Assembly (NCBI GenBank): GCA_041397765.1
Contig: JAWKWA010000002.1
Coordinates: forward strand, 124,001-188,000
Direction of reading: 5' to 3'
DNA: 64,000 nucleotides
Source: JAWKWA01 sp041397765
Lineage (GTDB): Bacteria > Pseudomonadota > Alphaproteobacteria > Rhizobiales > Hyphomicrobiaceae
This document shows, one piece after another, positions 43,306 to 53,889 of the stretch. Numbering within the stretch: the first letter of the stretch is position 1; each line of letters starts with the position of its first letter. The notes beneath the pieces were generated by a model. It made no database searches and was not told the origin of the DNA. It saw only the letters and a program-made list of their open reading frames with translations. The position numbers and the translations under genes are program-made.

Positions 43306-43553
43306 GATAGGAGACTCTCCCGATGGCACGTCGCCGAGCGCGCGGCCTGCCGAGACATCGTCCGACCCGGTGATGCCGTGGCGGTCCGGTGCGCTTCATC
43401 GTCCGAGCCCGATCCTATTCGCTTCGGCGGCGCACGCCAGCCCCCTCGCATCGGCGGGCATTCCGTGCCGGGCCGAGAGGCTGTAGGAGTTGGCTGTGGC
43501 CGCCTTGCAGGTCGTGGCGCCCATCCGGCGAGGCATTGTCGAGGATCCGTCCC

Positions 43554-44096
43554 ATGAGCGACGAGGCATGCGAGCGTGGTCGGCGGCTGGTGCCGGCCCC
43601 GTCCTCGCTCGATCGCGATGCGTTCATTGGTCGGTTCGGCGGCATCTACGAGCATTCGCCGTGGGTCGCCGAGACGGTTTTCGAGGCGGGCGTCGGTGCG
43701 GCGGAGGATGAGGTCGAGGGCCTTGCCGCACGCATGGCGGCGGTCGTCGAGGCTGGAGGGGCGGAGCGGCAGCTGGCGCTGCTCGAGGCCCATCCCGAGC
43801 TCGCCGGGCGACTGGCGGTCGCGGGAAGGCTGACCGCGGACTCGACCAGCGAGCAGGCGTCCGCCGGGCTCGACCGCTGCTCGCCGGAGGAGTTCCGCCG
43901 CTTCAGCGAGCTGAACGCGGCCTATGGCGCGCGCTTCGGCTTTCCGTTCATCATCGCGGTGCGCGGTCTCTCGCGCGCCGACATCCTCGCGGCTTTCGAG
44001 CGGCGGGTCGGCAACGACCGGGCGAGCGAGCTGAGGACCGCCCTTGACCAGGTGCACCGCATCGCCCGGCTGAGGCTCGAGGCGATGGCCGGCTGA
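43554..44096 (+). CDS. uraD: OHCU decarboxylase
   Basis: A 180-residue all-helical enzyme converting OHCU to S-allantoin. Family motifs are FGGIYEHSPWVAETVF, AHPELAGRLAVAGRLTADSTSEQ with the conserved catalytic His and Glu region, and FGFPFIIAVRGLSRADIL. It is divergent from uraH across 248 bases, so the pair of consecutive pathway enzymes probably shares a regulatory region. The ATG at 43554 gives MSDEACERGRRL; the frame is open upstream from 43389 without similarity. A block of 68-base repeats begins 5 bases after the stop. Confidence 0.93.
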   Translation: MSDEACERGRRLVPAPSSLDRDAFIGRFGGIYEHSPWVAETVFEAGVGAAEDEVEGLAARMAAVVEAGGAERQLALLEAHPELAGRLAVAGRLTADSTSEQASAGLDRCSPEEFRRFSELNAAYGARFGFPFIIAVRGLSRADILAAFERRVGNDRASELRTALDQVHRIARLRLEAMAG

Positions 44097-44100
44097 CGAG

Positions 44101-44332
44101 CGCTCGCATCTCGACCGATCAGGCTCAGTGTCTTCAAGAGTCTGATTCACGCTCTCGATGCTCGCGCGAGCGCTCGCATCTCGACCGATCAGGCTCTTTG
44201 CTGACGAGGCTGATTCACGCTCTCGATGTTCGCGCGAGCGCTCGCATCTCGACCGATCAGGCTCTCTGCTGACGAGGCTGATTCACGCTCTCGATGTTCG
44301 CGCGAGCGCTCGCATCTCGACCGATCAGGCTC
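44101..44332. repeat. Tandem array of 68-base repeats
   Basis: The start cgctcgcatctcgaccgatc recurs at 44101, 44171, 44239 and 44307, giving periods of 70, 68 and 68 bases; the last copy is partial. Each unit contains the palindrome gcgagcgctcgc and the core tcgaccgatcaggctc, so each can fold into a hairpin. The array fills the gap between the 3' ends of uraD and the convergent nitronate monooxygenase gene. A single diverged copy lies at 1464-1520. It is not a CRISPR, since there are no unique spacers. Confidence 0.85.
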
Positions 44333-44336
44333 GTGC

Positions 44337-45308
44337 TCAACCGATGTCGCGACCGCGGGCGAGCAGCCGCTCGGCCTCGTCGGCCATCCGCTTCAGGATG
44401 AGGCCGGCCGGCTCGATGGCGTCGATCAGGCCCGTCACCTCGCCGACGAAGCTGTTGGCGATATCGGGATCGCCGTCGGCCCATGCTTTCCGCCAGCGTG
44501 CGGCCTCCGCCTCGGCATTGGCGAGGAGTTCGTCCTCGCGGCCGTGCCAGCGCTCGGTGAACGCATTCCTCAGGACGCGGGCGGTGTAGCCGGGCGGCCA
44601 GGCGAGGTGGCGGGCGATGTCCATGACCGACGAGCGGATGGTGTCGTCGCCGGTGGCGGTGATGGCGCGGGCATGGTGGGCGGGATGGACGAGTGCCTCG
44701 GCGGAAGCCCAGAAGCGAGAGCCGACGAGCGCCCCGTCGGCTCCGAGCATCAGGGCGGCGGCGAGGCCACGGCCGTCGCCGATACCGCCGGCGGCGAGAA
44801 GGAGCGTCGCGGGCGCGCGGCGGGCGATCAGATCCGCGATCTCGGGAACGAGCGTGAAGGTCGCGCGCCTCGCGCCATGGCCACCGGCCTCGGCCCCTTG
44901 CGCCACGATCACGTCGGCGCCGCAGTCGAGGGCGCGGGCGGCGGCGGCGGCCGACTGCACCTGGCACATGACCGGGACGCCCGCAGCACGGGCTCTGGAA
45001 AGAAAGGGCTCGGGATCGTCGAAGGAGAGGAACAGGGCCGCCGGGTCGTGGGCCAGCACGGCCGTCAGCAGCTCGGGCCTGTTGCGCAACGACCAGGTGA
45101 TGAAGCCGCATCCGACGCTCTGGTTGCCGGCCTCGTCGAACTGTGCGTCGAGCCATTCTGCGTCACCATAGCCGCCGCCGATGAGGCCGAGGCCGCCGGC
45201 GGCGGTGACGGCTGCCGCGAGCTTTCCGCCGGCGGCAAAGGCCATCGGCGCCGAGACGACCGGATGGGTGATGCGAAAGCGCGTCGTCAGGCGGGTGGTG
45301 ATGGCCAT
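44337..45308 (-). CDS. Nitronate monooxygenase (2-nitropropane dioxygenase family)
   Basis: A 323-residue FMN enzyme with TIM-barrel fold. The family marks are PVVSAPMAFAAGGKLAAAV, GGLGLIGGGYG, QGAEAGGHGARRATFTLVPE with the conserved histidine, LLAAGGIGDGRGLAAALMLGADG and a C-terminal tail. It starts MAITTRLTTRFRITH with an ATG at 45306-45308, after ggagag. The ligase gene lies 86 bases upstream on the same strand, so they may be co-transcribed. These enzymes detoxify nitronates; some members are FabK-like enoyl reductases, which this sequence does not exclude. Confidence 0.88.
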   Translation of the reverse strand: MAITTRLTTRFRITHPVVSAPMAFAAGGKLAAAVTAAGGLGLIGGGYGDAEWLDAQFDEAGNQSVGCGFITWSLRNRPELLTAVLAHDPAALFLSFDDPEPFLSRARAAGVPVMCQVQSAAAAARALDCGADVIVAQGAEAGGHGARRATFTLVPEIADLIARRAPATLLLAAGGIGDGRGLAAALMLGADGALVGSRFWASAEALVHPAHHARAITATGDDTIRSSVMDIARHLAWPPGYTARVLRNAFTERWHGREDELLANAEAEAARWRKAWADGDPDIANSFVGEVTGLIDAIEPAGLILKRMADEAERLLARGRDIG

Positions 45309-45394
45309 GGCACTCTCCCTCGGTGCGGCTTTTCGTGGAAGCTGGACGGCCGCGCCAAGGTTCCATCGGGTTTCGACCGCCTGCCGGTCGGGCC

Positions 45395-46987
45395 TCAGCC
45401 CATCGGCTCGAGCCGGCCCGCCACGGCCATCGCGCGCAATTCGACCTTCCTGATCTTGCCGCTCGGTGTCAGCGGGAAGCTCTCGACCCGATAGTAGCGG
45501 ACCGGCAATTTGAAGCGGGCGATGCGGTCGGCGAGGAAGGCGGAAAGCTCGGCCGCGGTCGCAGGGGCATCGAGCCGGACGGCGGCGGCGACGATCTCGC
45601 CGTAATAGTCGTCGGGATAGCCGAACACGGCGACGGCTCGCACCGCGGCATGGTCCTCGAGCAGGTTCTCGATCTCGACCGGATAGATGTTCTCGCCGCC
45701 GCGGATGATCATGTCGCGCAGCCGGCCGCCGGCGATGACGAGATGGCCGGTCGGCATGCGATAGCCGAGGTCGCCGGTCCTCAGCCAGCGGTCGGGGGTG
45801 ATGGTCTCGGCCGTCGCCTCGGGCATGGCGTGGTAGCCGAGCATGACCATGGGCCCGCGGGCCTGGACCTCGCCGATCGTGCCGTCGGGCTGGATCTCGC
45901 CCGTCTGCGGGTCGACGATGCGCAACTCGTGGCCGGGTAGTGGGCGGCCCGCCGTGCGGAAGCGTTCGGGATCGTCGTGGGCGGAGGCGGTGACGAGGGT
46001 GGAGGATTCGGTCTGGCCGTAGACCTGGGCGAGGCCGGGCATCGGAAACTCGGCGGCGCAGCGCGCGAGCACGGCCGGATTGGCATCGGAGCCGCCACAA
46101 GTGCCGGTGCGCAGCGAGGAAAGGTCGTAGCGGCTGCGGGCGGGGTGCTCGAGCATGGCGAGGTAGCTGGTCGGCACGCCGGACATCACCGTGCAGCGCT
46201 CGGTGGCGATGACCTCGAACATGATCTCGGGGTCGAAAGCGGGGATCCCGACATAGGTGGCGCCAGTCTGGAGCGAGCCGAGAATGTTGAGGATGCAGCC
46301 CGCGCAATGGAAGAGCGGGATGATCGAGGTCCAGCGATCGCCGGGGCGGATGGCGAGGCGCTCGGCGGTTTCACGGGCGCACATCATCATGCCGCGATGG
46401 GAGAGGAGGGCGCCCTTTGGGAGCCCGGTCGTGCCGGACGTGTAGAGGAGCGCGGCGGGGCCCTCGGCCGGTCCGGGTGTCGGGGCACGGTCGGCGGGTC
46501 CGAATGCGGCGATGAGGTCGCGATAGCCGATGACACCGTGGGCCGGCCTTGCGCCGTCGAAGGAGACGATGTGGCGGATCGCCGGCAGGCGGGGGCGTAG
46601 GGCGAGAAGTGTGTCGAGATAGGGGTTCGAGCGGAAGCGCTCCGAAAGCAGGATCGCGCGGGCCTCGGAGCGGGCCAGCGCCACGGCGAGATCCTCGGCG
46701 CGGTAGTGCGTGTTGAGCGGCACGAAGACGCCGCCGAGCGCGGCGACCGCCATCTGCACGATCGGCCATTCGACGCGGTTCTCGGCGATGAGCGCGATGT
46801 GATCGCCTGGGCCGAGCCCGAGCGCGGCGAGCGCCGCCGAGAGGCGGAGGGCCTCCGCGTGATACTGGCTGAAGCTGCGCCGTTCGCCGCTGCCCGGGAA
46901 GGCGAGCGCCTCGGCGTCGCCGCGCGCCCCCGCCATCGCCGCGAGGGCGTCAAGGGGATGGTCGATGCTCGGCAGATGATCGGGCAT
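45395..46987 (-). CDS. AMP-binding acyl-CoA synthetase
   Basis: A 530-residue ANL-family ligase. The phosphate loop is LLYTSGTTGLPKGALLSH, then VYGQTESSTLV, the hinge region GDLGYRMPTGHLVIAGGRLRDMI and the catalytic lysine in PLTPSGKIRKVEL. The substrate is probably a medium- or long-chain fatty acid or aromatic acid; binding-pocket residues do not tell. It starts MPDHLPSIDHPLDALAAM. It is divergent from the TrmH-family methyltransferase gene, 120 bases away. Confidence 0.9.
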   Translation of the reverse strand: MPDHLPSIDHPLDALAAMAGARGDAEALAFPGSGERRSFSQYHAEALRLSAALAALGLGPGDHIALIAENRVEWPIVQMAVAALGGVFVPLNTHYRAEDLAVALARSEARAILLSERFRSNPYLDTLLALRPRLPAIRHIVSFDGARPAHGVIGYRDLIAAFGPADRAPTPGPAEGPAALLYTSGTTGLPKGALLSHRGMMMCARETAERLAIRPGDRWTSIIPLFHCAGCILNILGSLQTGATYVGIPAFDPEIMFEVIATERCTVMSGVPTSYLAMLEHPARSRYDLSSLRTGTCGGSDANPAVLARCAAEFPMPGLAQVYGQTESSTLVTASAHDDPERFRTAGRPLPGHELRIVDPQTGEIQPDGTIGEVQARGPMVMLGYHAMPEATAETITPDRWLRTGDLGYRMPTGHLVIAGGRLRDMIIRGGENIYPVEIENLLEDHAAVRAVAVFGYPDDYYGEIVAAAVRLDAPATAAELSAFLADRIARFKLPVRYYRVESFPLTPSGKIRKVELRAMAVAGRLEPMG

Positions 46988-47107
46988 GGGGCGGTCCGGG
47001 CCATTCGCGGGTCGCCCGACGATTGCCAAAGGCGGACGACCGGCGCAAGCGCAAGCGGGCGGCAAATCGGCTATGGTCGACTTGCAACCGCCGCGGAGCA
47101 CTGAAGA

Positions 47108-47956
47108 ATGAGAGACCGTCCGCCCCGCCGCAGCGACCGGCGCCCCGGTTCCGGCGAAAGATCGCGCCTGTCCGGCCGGGGCGAGGAGCGCCGGCATCGT
47201 GCCGAGCCCCCCGAGCGATCGGGCGAGAAGACCTCGCGGATCGCCGGGTTGCCGGCGGTGGCCGCACTCTTCGTCCATGCGCCCGAGCGGGTCGAGCGGC
47301 TCTATTTCACCGAGGAGATGAAGGCGGAGGCCGGCGACTATTGCGTCGTGCTGGCGCGGTCGCATCGCCAGTACAGGCTGGTCGGGGCGGGCGAGCTCGA
47401 GCGCATCGCCGGGACGCCGATGCATGGCGGCATCGTCGCGCTGGCGCGGCCGCAGAGGGTCGAGCCGTTCGATGCCGAGGCGGCGATCGGCTGGGCGGAG
47501 GCCGGCGAGGATCTCCTCGTGCTCGACGGCGTCGGCAATCCGCACAATCTGGGTGCCATCCTGCGCACGGCGGCCTTCTTCGGCATGCGCCGGGTCCTGC
47601 TCTCCGACCATCGCGGCCAGGCCGGCCCGTCGGATGCAGCGACGCGGGTGGCGCGCGGGGGCATGGAGGCGGTACGGCTCTACCGGGCCGACAGGCTGCC
47701 GATCGCACTGAAGCGGCTCGGCCGCACCCATCATGTGGTCGGAACGGCGCTGGAGGGCGCCATCACGCTGGACGAGCTGATCGGGCGGCGGGCCGGTGCG
47801 GGTGCGGTGCGGCCGGTGACACTCGTGCTCGGCAACGAGGAGGAGGGCCTTGCGCGGGCGACGCTCGCAGCCTGCGAGACGGTCGTGACGATCCCAGGTG
47901 AAGGCGAGGTGCAGTCGCTCAACGTGGCGGCGAGCGCTGCCATTCTCATACACGCG

Positions 47957-47986
<30 letters not shown>
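47108..47986 (+). CDS. TrmH/SpoU-family RNA 2'-O-methyltransferase
   Basis: A 292-residue SPOUT-fold methyltransferase. Residues 1-40 are basic and disordered (MRDRPPRRSDRRPGSGERSR). An L30e-like substrate-binding domain follows at about 45-120, then the trefoil-knot domain with motif 1 DGVGNPHNLGAILRTAAFFG, motif 2 TLVLGNEEEGL and motif 3 TIPGEGEVQSLNVAASAAIL. Related proteins methylate 23S rRNA or tRNA ribose. Its 3' end overlaps dppF by 30 bases tail to tail. The precise RNA target is unknown. Confidence 0.92.
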
Positions 47987-48963
<977 letters not shown>

Positions 48964-48967
<4 letters not shown>

Positions 48968-49950
48968 CGGGCGGCCCCCGCAACCTCGGCGGCGGCCTCG
49001 AGCGGATAGTGGCAGAGCGCCTCGCCGAGGCGCGCCGGGGCGCGCGGCGGCGGGGTCGCCCGGCAGAGATCGGTCGCGTAGGGACAGCGCGGATTGAACA
49101 GGCAGCCGGTCGGCCGGTCGAACTGGCCGGGCACGACACCCGGGATCGAGGAAAGCCGGTCGCCGCTGCTACGCTCGGGCAGGGCGGCGAGCAGGGCCGC
49201 GGTGTAGGGGTGCCGGGGATGGGTGAAGAGACCGGCCACCGTCTGACGCTCGACCTGCTGGCCGGCATACTGGACGATCACCCGTTCGGCCGTCTCGGCG
49301 ACGACGCCCATGTCGTGGGTGATGAGCACCAGCGCCATGCCGGTCTTGCGCTGCAGGTCGATCAGCAGATCGAGGATCTGCGCCTGGATGGTGACGTCGA
49401 GGGCGGTGGTCGGCTCGTCGGCGATCAGGAGCTTCGGCTCGCAGGCAATCGCGATGGCGATCATGACGCGCTGGCACATGCCACCGGAAAGCTGGTGGGG
49501 ATACTGGCCGAGACGGCGCTCTGGCTCGGTGATGCCGACGGCCTCGAGCAGCTCGGCGGCCCGGACCTTGCGGTCGTGACGGCCAAGGCCGAGATGGATC
49601 TTCAGCTGTTCCTCGAGCTGGAAGCCGACGGTAAAGCAGGGATTGAGGCTGGCGACCGGCTCCTGGAAGATCATCGCGATGTCCTTGCCGACGACCTTGC
49701 GGCGCTGGCTGGCCGACAGCCTCTGGAGGTCGTGGCCGGCAAAGCTCATGCGCTCGGCGGTGACCGTCGCGGTCCAGGGCAGGAGACCCATGACGGCGAG
49801 CATGGCGACCGATTTGCCAGACCCAGATTCGCCGACGATCGCCAGACGCTCGCCGGTGTCGACCGTGAAATCGCAGTCGTCGACGGCGCGGAAGGCGCCG
49901 CGCGCGGTGGCGAAATCGACCGAAAGCCCCCTGATCTCGAGCAGCGCCAT
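48964..49950 (-). CDS. dppD: Dipeptide ABC transporter ATP-binding protein DppD
   Basis: A 328-residue ATPase starting MALLEIRGLSVDFATARG. Walker A is GESGSGKSVAML, the signature LSGGMCQRVMIAIAIACEP and Walker B KLLIADEPTTALD, with the C-terminal CLFNPRCPYATDLC cysteine motif. It overlaps dppF by four bases at its stop and lies two bases after dppC, showing translational coupling. It forms the import motor with DppF. Confidence 0.95.
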
Positions 49951-49952
49951 GG

Positions 49953-50879
49953 TCAGCTCCGCTTGAGCTTGGGATCGAGCGCGTCGCGCAGGCCGTCGCC
50001 GACGAGATTGATCGAGAGCACGGTGATGAGGATGGCGAGGCCCGGGAATGTCACGACCCAGGGCGCGCGCAGCATGAACTCGCGGGATTCGGCGAGCATG
50101 GTGCCCCATTCGGGCGTCGGCGGCTGGGCGCCCATGCCGAGAAAGCCGAGGGCGGCGGCATCGAGGATCGAGGAGGAGAAGGACAGCGTGGCCTGGACGA
50201 TCAGCGGGGCGAGGCAATTGGGCAGTATGGTACGGAAGACGAGGCGGAAGGGGCCGGCGCCGGCGACGCGGGCCGACGTCACATAGTCCTTGCCCTTCTC
50301 GCCGACCACGGCGGCGCGGGTGAGGCGCACGAAATGGGGCTGCAGCACCACCGCGATGGCGATCATGGCGTTGAGCAGGCCCGGCCCGAGGATGGCGACA
50401 AGGACGAGGGCGAAGAGCAGGTAGGGGAAGGCGAGGATCACGTCCATCAGGCGCATGATGACCGACTCGACCACGCCTCCCGCATAGCCGGCGACGAGCC
50501 CGACCATGATGCCGACGGTCAGCGCCAGCGAGACGACGACGCAGCCGATGAAGAGCGAGTAGCGGGCGCCGTGCATCAGGCGGGAGAGCATGTCGCGGCC
50601 GACGGCATCGGTGCCGAGCAGGAACTCGGCCCGCCCGCCCTCCTGCCAGACCGGCGGCACGAGCAGGGCATCGCGGTACTGCTGGATCGGGTCGTGCGGG
50701 GCGATCAGGGGCGCGAAAATCGCAATGAGGCAGAGCAGGCCGAAGACGACGAGGCCGATCACGGCGCCGGCGTTTTCGCGGTAATAGGACCAGAACTCGG
50801 CGAGCGGCGAAGGGGGCGCCGTCGAGACGCGGTCGAGGCTGTCGGTTCTGCCGGCTGTCGTCGCGGATTCGCTCGCCAT
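49953..50879 (-). CDS. dppC: Dipeptide ABC transporter permease DppC
   Basis: A 308-residue inner-membrane permease with six helices and a large first periplasmic loop. It starts MASESATTAGRTDSLDRV. The EAA-type loop that docks to the ATPases is DYVTSARVAGAGPFRLVFR, and the oligopeptide-permease hallmark GTDAVGRDMLSRLMHGARYS is present. It is two bases from dppB and two from dppD. Confidence 0.95.
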   Translation of the reverse strand: MASESATTAGRTDSLDRVSTAPPSPLAEFWSYYRENAGAVIGLVVFGLLCLIAIFAPLIAPHDPIQQYRDALLVPPVWQEGGRAEFLLGTDAVGRDMLSRLMHGARYSLFIGCVVVSLALTVGIMVGLVAGYAGGVVESVIMRLMDVILAFPYLLFALVLVAILGPGLLNAMIAIAVVLQPHFVRLTRAAVVGEKGKDYVTSARVAGAGPFRLVFRTILPNCLAPLIVQATLSFSSSILDAAALGFLGMGAQPPTPEWGTMLAESREFMLRAPWVVTFPGLAILITVLSINLVGDGLRDALDPKLKRS

Positions 50880-50881
50880 CG

Positions 50882-51892
50882 CTACCTCTGGTGCCGGATG
50901 CGCGGATTGATCAGGCCATAGAGCAGATCGACCGTCAGGTTCACGAGCATGACGATCAGGGCGATCAGCACGAGTCCGCCCTGGACCGAAGGGTAGTCGC
51001 GGCGGAAGATGGAATCGACCATCCATTTGCCGATGCCCGGCCATGAGAAGATGGATTCGGTCAGGATCGCGCCGGCGAACAGCGTGCCGATCTGGAGGCC
51101 GATCACGGTGATGACCGGGATCAGCGCGTTGCGCAGCGCGTGGAGGCCGATCACCCGGCTCGGCGGCAGACCCTTGGCGCGGGCAGTGCGCACATAGTCC
51201 TCGCCGAGCACCTCGAGCATGGCCGAGCGCGTCTGGCGGGCGATGACGGCGAGCGGGATGGTGCCGAGCACGATGCTCGGCAGGATGAGATGGCTGAGCG
51301 CGGAGGCGAAGGCGCCCTTCTGGCCGGAGAGCAGGCTGTCGATCAGCATGAAGCCGGTGACGGGCTTGAAGAAATAGACGAGCGAGATGCGGCCCGAGAC
51401 CGGGGTCCAGTGCAGCCAGCCGGAGAAGAAGATGATGAGCAGCAGGCCCCACCAGAAGATCGGCATCGAATAGCCGACGAGCGCGGTGCCCATGACGCCG
51501 TGATCGAGGATCGAGCCGCGCTTGACCGCCGCCAGCATGCCGGCGGGGAGACCGATCGCCATGGCGAGGAGGATGGCGACGATCGAGAGCTCCATGGTCG
51601 CGGGAAAGAGGGTGAAGAACTCGACGAAGACCGGCTTCTTGGTGACCAGCGACTGGCCGAAGTCGCCCTGAACAAGGTTGCCGAGATATTCGGCATATTG
51701 CTGCCAGAGCGGACGGTCGAAGCCGAAGCGGTGAAGCAGCTCGGCATGGCGCTCGGGCGTTAGGCCGCGCTCGCCGGCCATCAGCAGCACGGGATCGCCC
51801 GGCAGGAGCCGAATGAACGAGAAAGCGACAACGGTGATGCCGAGAAAGGTCGGGAGGAGGAGTGCGATGCGGGTCAGCAGAAAGCGTAGCAT
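50882..51892 (-). CDS. dppB: Dipeptide ABC transporter permease DppB
   Basis: A 336-residue inner-membrane permease, starting MLRFLLTRIALLLPTFLG, the usual opening of DppB/OppB. The EAA loop is DYVRTARAKGLPPSRVIGLH. An in-frame ATG 17 codons upstream is rejected, since its peptide (MPGDAPCRPA) is unlike the family. It lies 217 bases from dppA with a strong hairpin in between. Confidence 0.95.
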   Translation of the reverse strand: MLRFLLTRIALLLPTFLGITVVAFSFIRLLPGDPVLLMAGERGLTPERHAELLHRFGFDRPLWQQYAEYLGNLVQGDFGQSLVTKKPVFVEFFTLFPATMELSIVAILLAMAIGLPAGMLAAVKRGSILDHGVMGTALVGYSMPIFWWGLLLIIFFSGWLHWTPVSGRISLVYFFKPVTGFMLIDSLLSGQKGAFASALSHLILPSIVLGTIPLAVIARQTRSAMLEVLGEDYVRTARAKGLPPSRVIGLHALRNALIPVITVIGLQIGTLFAGAILTESIFSWPGIGKWMVDSIFRRDYPSVQGGLVLIALIVMLVNLTVDLLYGLINPRIRHQR

Positions 51893-52056
51893 CCGTCCCG
51901 TCTCGCGTGGGGCCGCCGGCCGGCAAGGAGCGTCTCCCGGCAACGGGGCCGCTCAGGGTCGGAACCGCTCAGCCGGAGACGTCGCCCGGCGTTGAGTGGC
52001 CCCGCAGGGGCTGGACGATGGTGGACAGGAGGCGTCGCATCGTCGCGTCGAGGAAA

Positions 52057-52088
52057 GGACCGGGGCAGCGCCAAGGCCGCCCCGGTCC
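52057..52088 (-). terminator. Hairpin between dppA and dppB
   Basis: ggaccggggc and gccccggtcc form a 10-base perfect stem around agcgccaaggcc, 21 bases after the dppA stop. In peptide-transporter operons such a stem often protects or terminates most dppA transcripts, leaving fewer for the membrane genes. The effect here is inferred. Confidence 0.65.
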
Positions 52089-52109
52089 AGGCTCAATGGC
52101 CGTTCGGGA

Positions 52110-53708
52110 CTATTCCTCGATGTCCACGCCGTCGAAGCGGTGGCTTCCCAGCGGGTCCATCTTGTAGCCCTTGACCTTCTTCGACATGGGCATGAACACG
52201 ATCGAATGCGCGATCGTCGCCCACGGCGCCTGCTCCTTGAAGACGACCTGCGCCTCTTCATAGAGCTTGGTGCGCTCGGCCTGGTCGGAGACCGTCTTCG
52301 CCTTCTGGATCAGATCCTCGAAGGGCTGGTAGCACCACTGGGCGCGATTGGAGCCGCCGACCGCAGAGCAGCCGAGCAGCACGGCGAGGAAGTTGTCCGG
52401 ATCGCCGTTGTCGCCGGTCCAGCCGAGCAGCACCGCACCGTCGCGATCCTTCTCCTTGGAGCGCTTCAGGTACTCGGCCCACTCGAAGGAGACGATCTCG
52501 ACCTCGACGCCGACCTTGGCGAAGTCGGCCTGGATCAGTTCGGCCATGCGGCGGGCGTTCGGGTTGTAGGGCCGCTGCACGGGCATCGCCCAGATCTTCA
52601 TCTTGAGGCCCGTGACGCCGGCCTCTTCGAGCATCTTTTTGGCGGCCTCGGGATCGTAGGGATCATCGACGGTCGCGGTGTTGTAGCTCCACATGGTCGG
52701 CGGGATCGGATTGACCGCCACCTTGCCGGCACCCTGGAAGACCGCCTCCAGAATGGCCTGCTTGTTGATGGCCATGTTGAGCGCCTTCCTGACCTTCGGA
52801 TTGTCGAAGGGCGCCATCATGCTGTTATAGGCGAGATAGCCGACGTTGAGGCCTTCCTGCTCCATGACCACGAGGTTCGGGTCGGCCTTCAGGTCGGCGA
52901 GATCGGCCGGGTTCGGGTAGGGCGCGACATGGCACTCGCCCGCCTTCAGCTTCTGCTCGCGGACAGAGGCGTCCGTGGTGATGGCGAAGACGAGATCGTC
53001 GATCGGCTGCTTGCCGCCCCAATAGCCATCATGGGCCTGATAGCGGATGACGGCGTCCTTCTGGTAGTCGACGAACTTGAATGGACCGGTGCCGACGGGC
53101 TGCTGGTTCAGCATCTCCTTGGTGCCGGCGGCCTCGAGCTGGTCGGCATACTCCTTCGACATGATCGAGGCGAAATCCATCGCCAGGTTCGCGATCATCG
53201 GCGCCTCGGGCCGGTTGAGCACGAACTTCACGGTGTAGTCGTCGACCCGGACGATGTCCTTCAGCAGTGCCGGCATGTCCATGCCGTCGAAATATTCCCA
53301 GGCGATGCCAGCAGTGTACTGGTTCCAGGGATGATCCTTCTTCCACTGCCGCTCGAAGGAGAAGATCACATCGTCGGCATTGAAGTCGCGGGTGGGGGTG
53401 AAGAAGCTCGTGGTCTGGAACTTCACGCCCTTCCTCAGATGGAAGGTGTATTCGAGGCCGTCATCGGAGACATCCCACGACTCGGCGAGTCCGGGGATGA
53501 CCGTCGTCGTGCCGCGCTCGAACTCGACCAGACGATTGTAGATCGGTCGCGAGGAGGCGTTGAAGGTCGTTCCGGCAGTATAGGGTGCAGGATCGAAGCC
53601 CTCAGGCGAGCCTTCCGAGCAATAGACGAGGGTTTTCGCCTCGGCAGCGCCCGCCAGCATCGAGCCGGCAAGCAGCGCACCGAAGAGCGCACGAGAGAAG
53701 TGACGCAT
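52110..53708 (-). CDS. dppA: Periplasmic dipeptide-binding protein DppA
   Basis: A 532-residue solute-binding protein. The signal peptide is residues 1-24 (MRHFSRALFGALLAGSML, ending AEAKT). The mature start KTLVYCSEGSPEGFDPAPY is almost the same as in E. coli DppA, as are RPIYNRLVEFERGTTTVIPG and TFHLRKGVKF. The likely ligand is a dipeptide, possibly also 5-aminolevulinate or heme. It is the first and probably most abundant gene of the operon. An AT-poor gap of 181 bases separates it from the SDR gene. Confidence 0.95.
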   Translation of the reverse strand: MRHFSRALFGALLAGSMLAGAAEAKTLVYCSEGSPEGFDPAPYTAGTTFNASSRPIYNRLVEFERGTTTVIPGLAESWDVSDDGLEYTFHLRKGVKFQTTSFFTPTRDFNADDVIFSFERQWKKDHPWNQYTAGIAWEYFDGMDMPALLKDIVRVDDYTVKFVLNRPEAPMIANLAMDFASIMSKEYADQLEAAGTKEMLNQQPVGTGPFKFVDYQKDAVIRYQAHDGYWGGKQPIDDLVFAITTDASVREQKLKAGECHVAPYPNPADLADLKADPNLVVMEQEGLNVGYLAYNSMMAPFDNPKVRKALNMAINKQAILEAVFQGAGKVAVNPIPPTMWSYNTATVDDPYDPEAAKKMLEEAGVTGLKMKIWAMPVQRPYNPNARRMAELIQADFAKVGVEVEIVSFEWAEYLKRSKEKDRDGAVLLGWTGDNGDPDNFLAVLLGCSAVGGSNRAQWCYQPFEDLIQKAKTVSDQAERTKLYEEAQVVFKEQAPWATIAHSIVFMPMSKKVKGYKMDPLGSHRFDGVDIEE

Positions 53709-53889
53709 GCGATTTCCTCCCAGCTTCCCGCCCCGAAAGTTGACGATGATGCCCGGGCGGGATGGATGACGCCGATAAAAGCAGGATGGGCAGAACTCGG
53801 CAAGACCGGAACGCGGCCTGCGGAGAGGCAAGGGCCGGCCGCGTCCGGGGACCGGTGCCGGGCCGCGCCGGATTGACGATCGGGATCAA

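Noticed and set aside
44101..44332. Possible CRISPR array
   Set aside because: The whole 68-base unit repeats; there are no unique spacers and no cas genes.
45395..47953. 852-codon frame for the acyl-CoA synthetase
   Set aside because: The first 322 codons are antisense to the TrmH-family gene and the gap; ANL similarity begins at the ATG at 46987.
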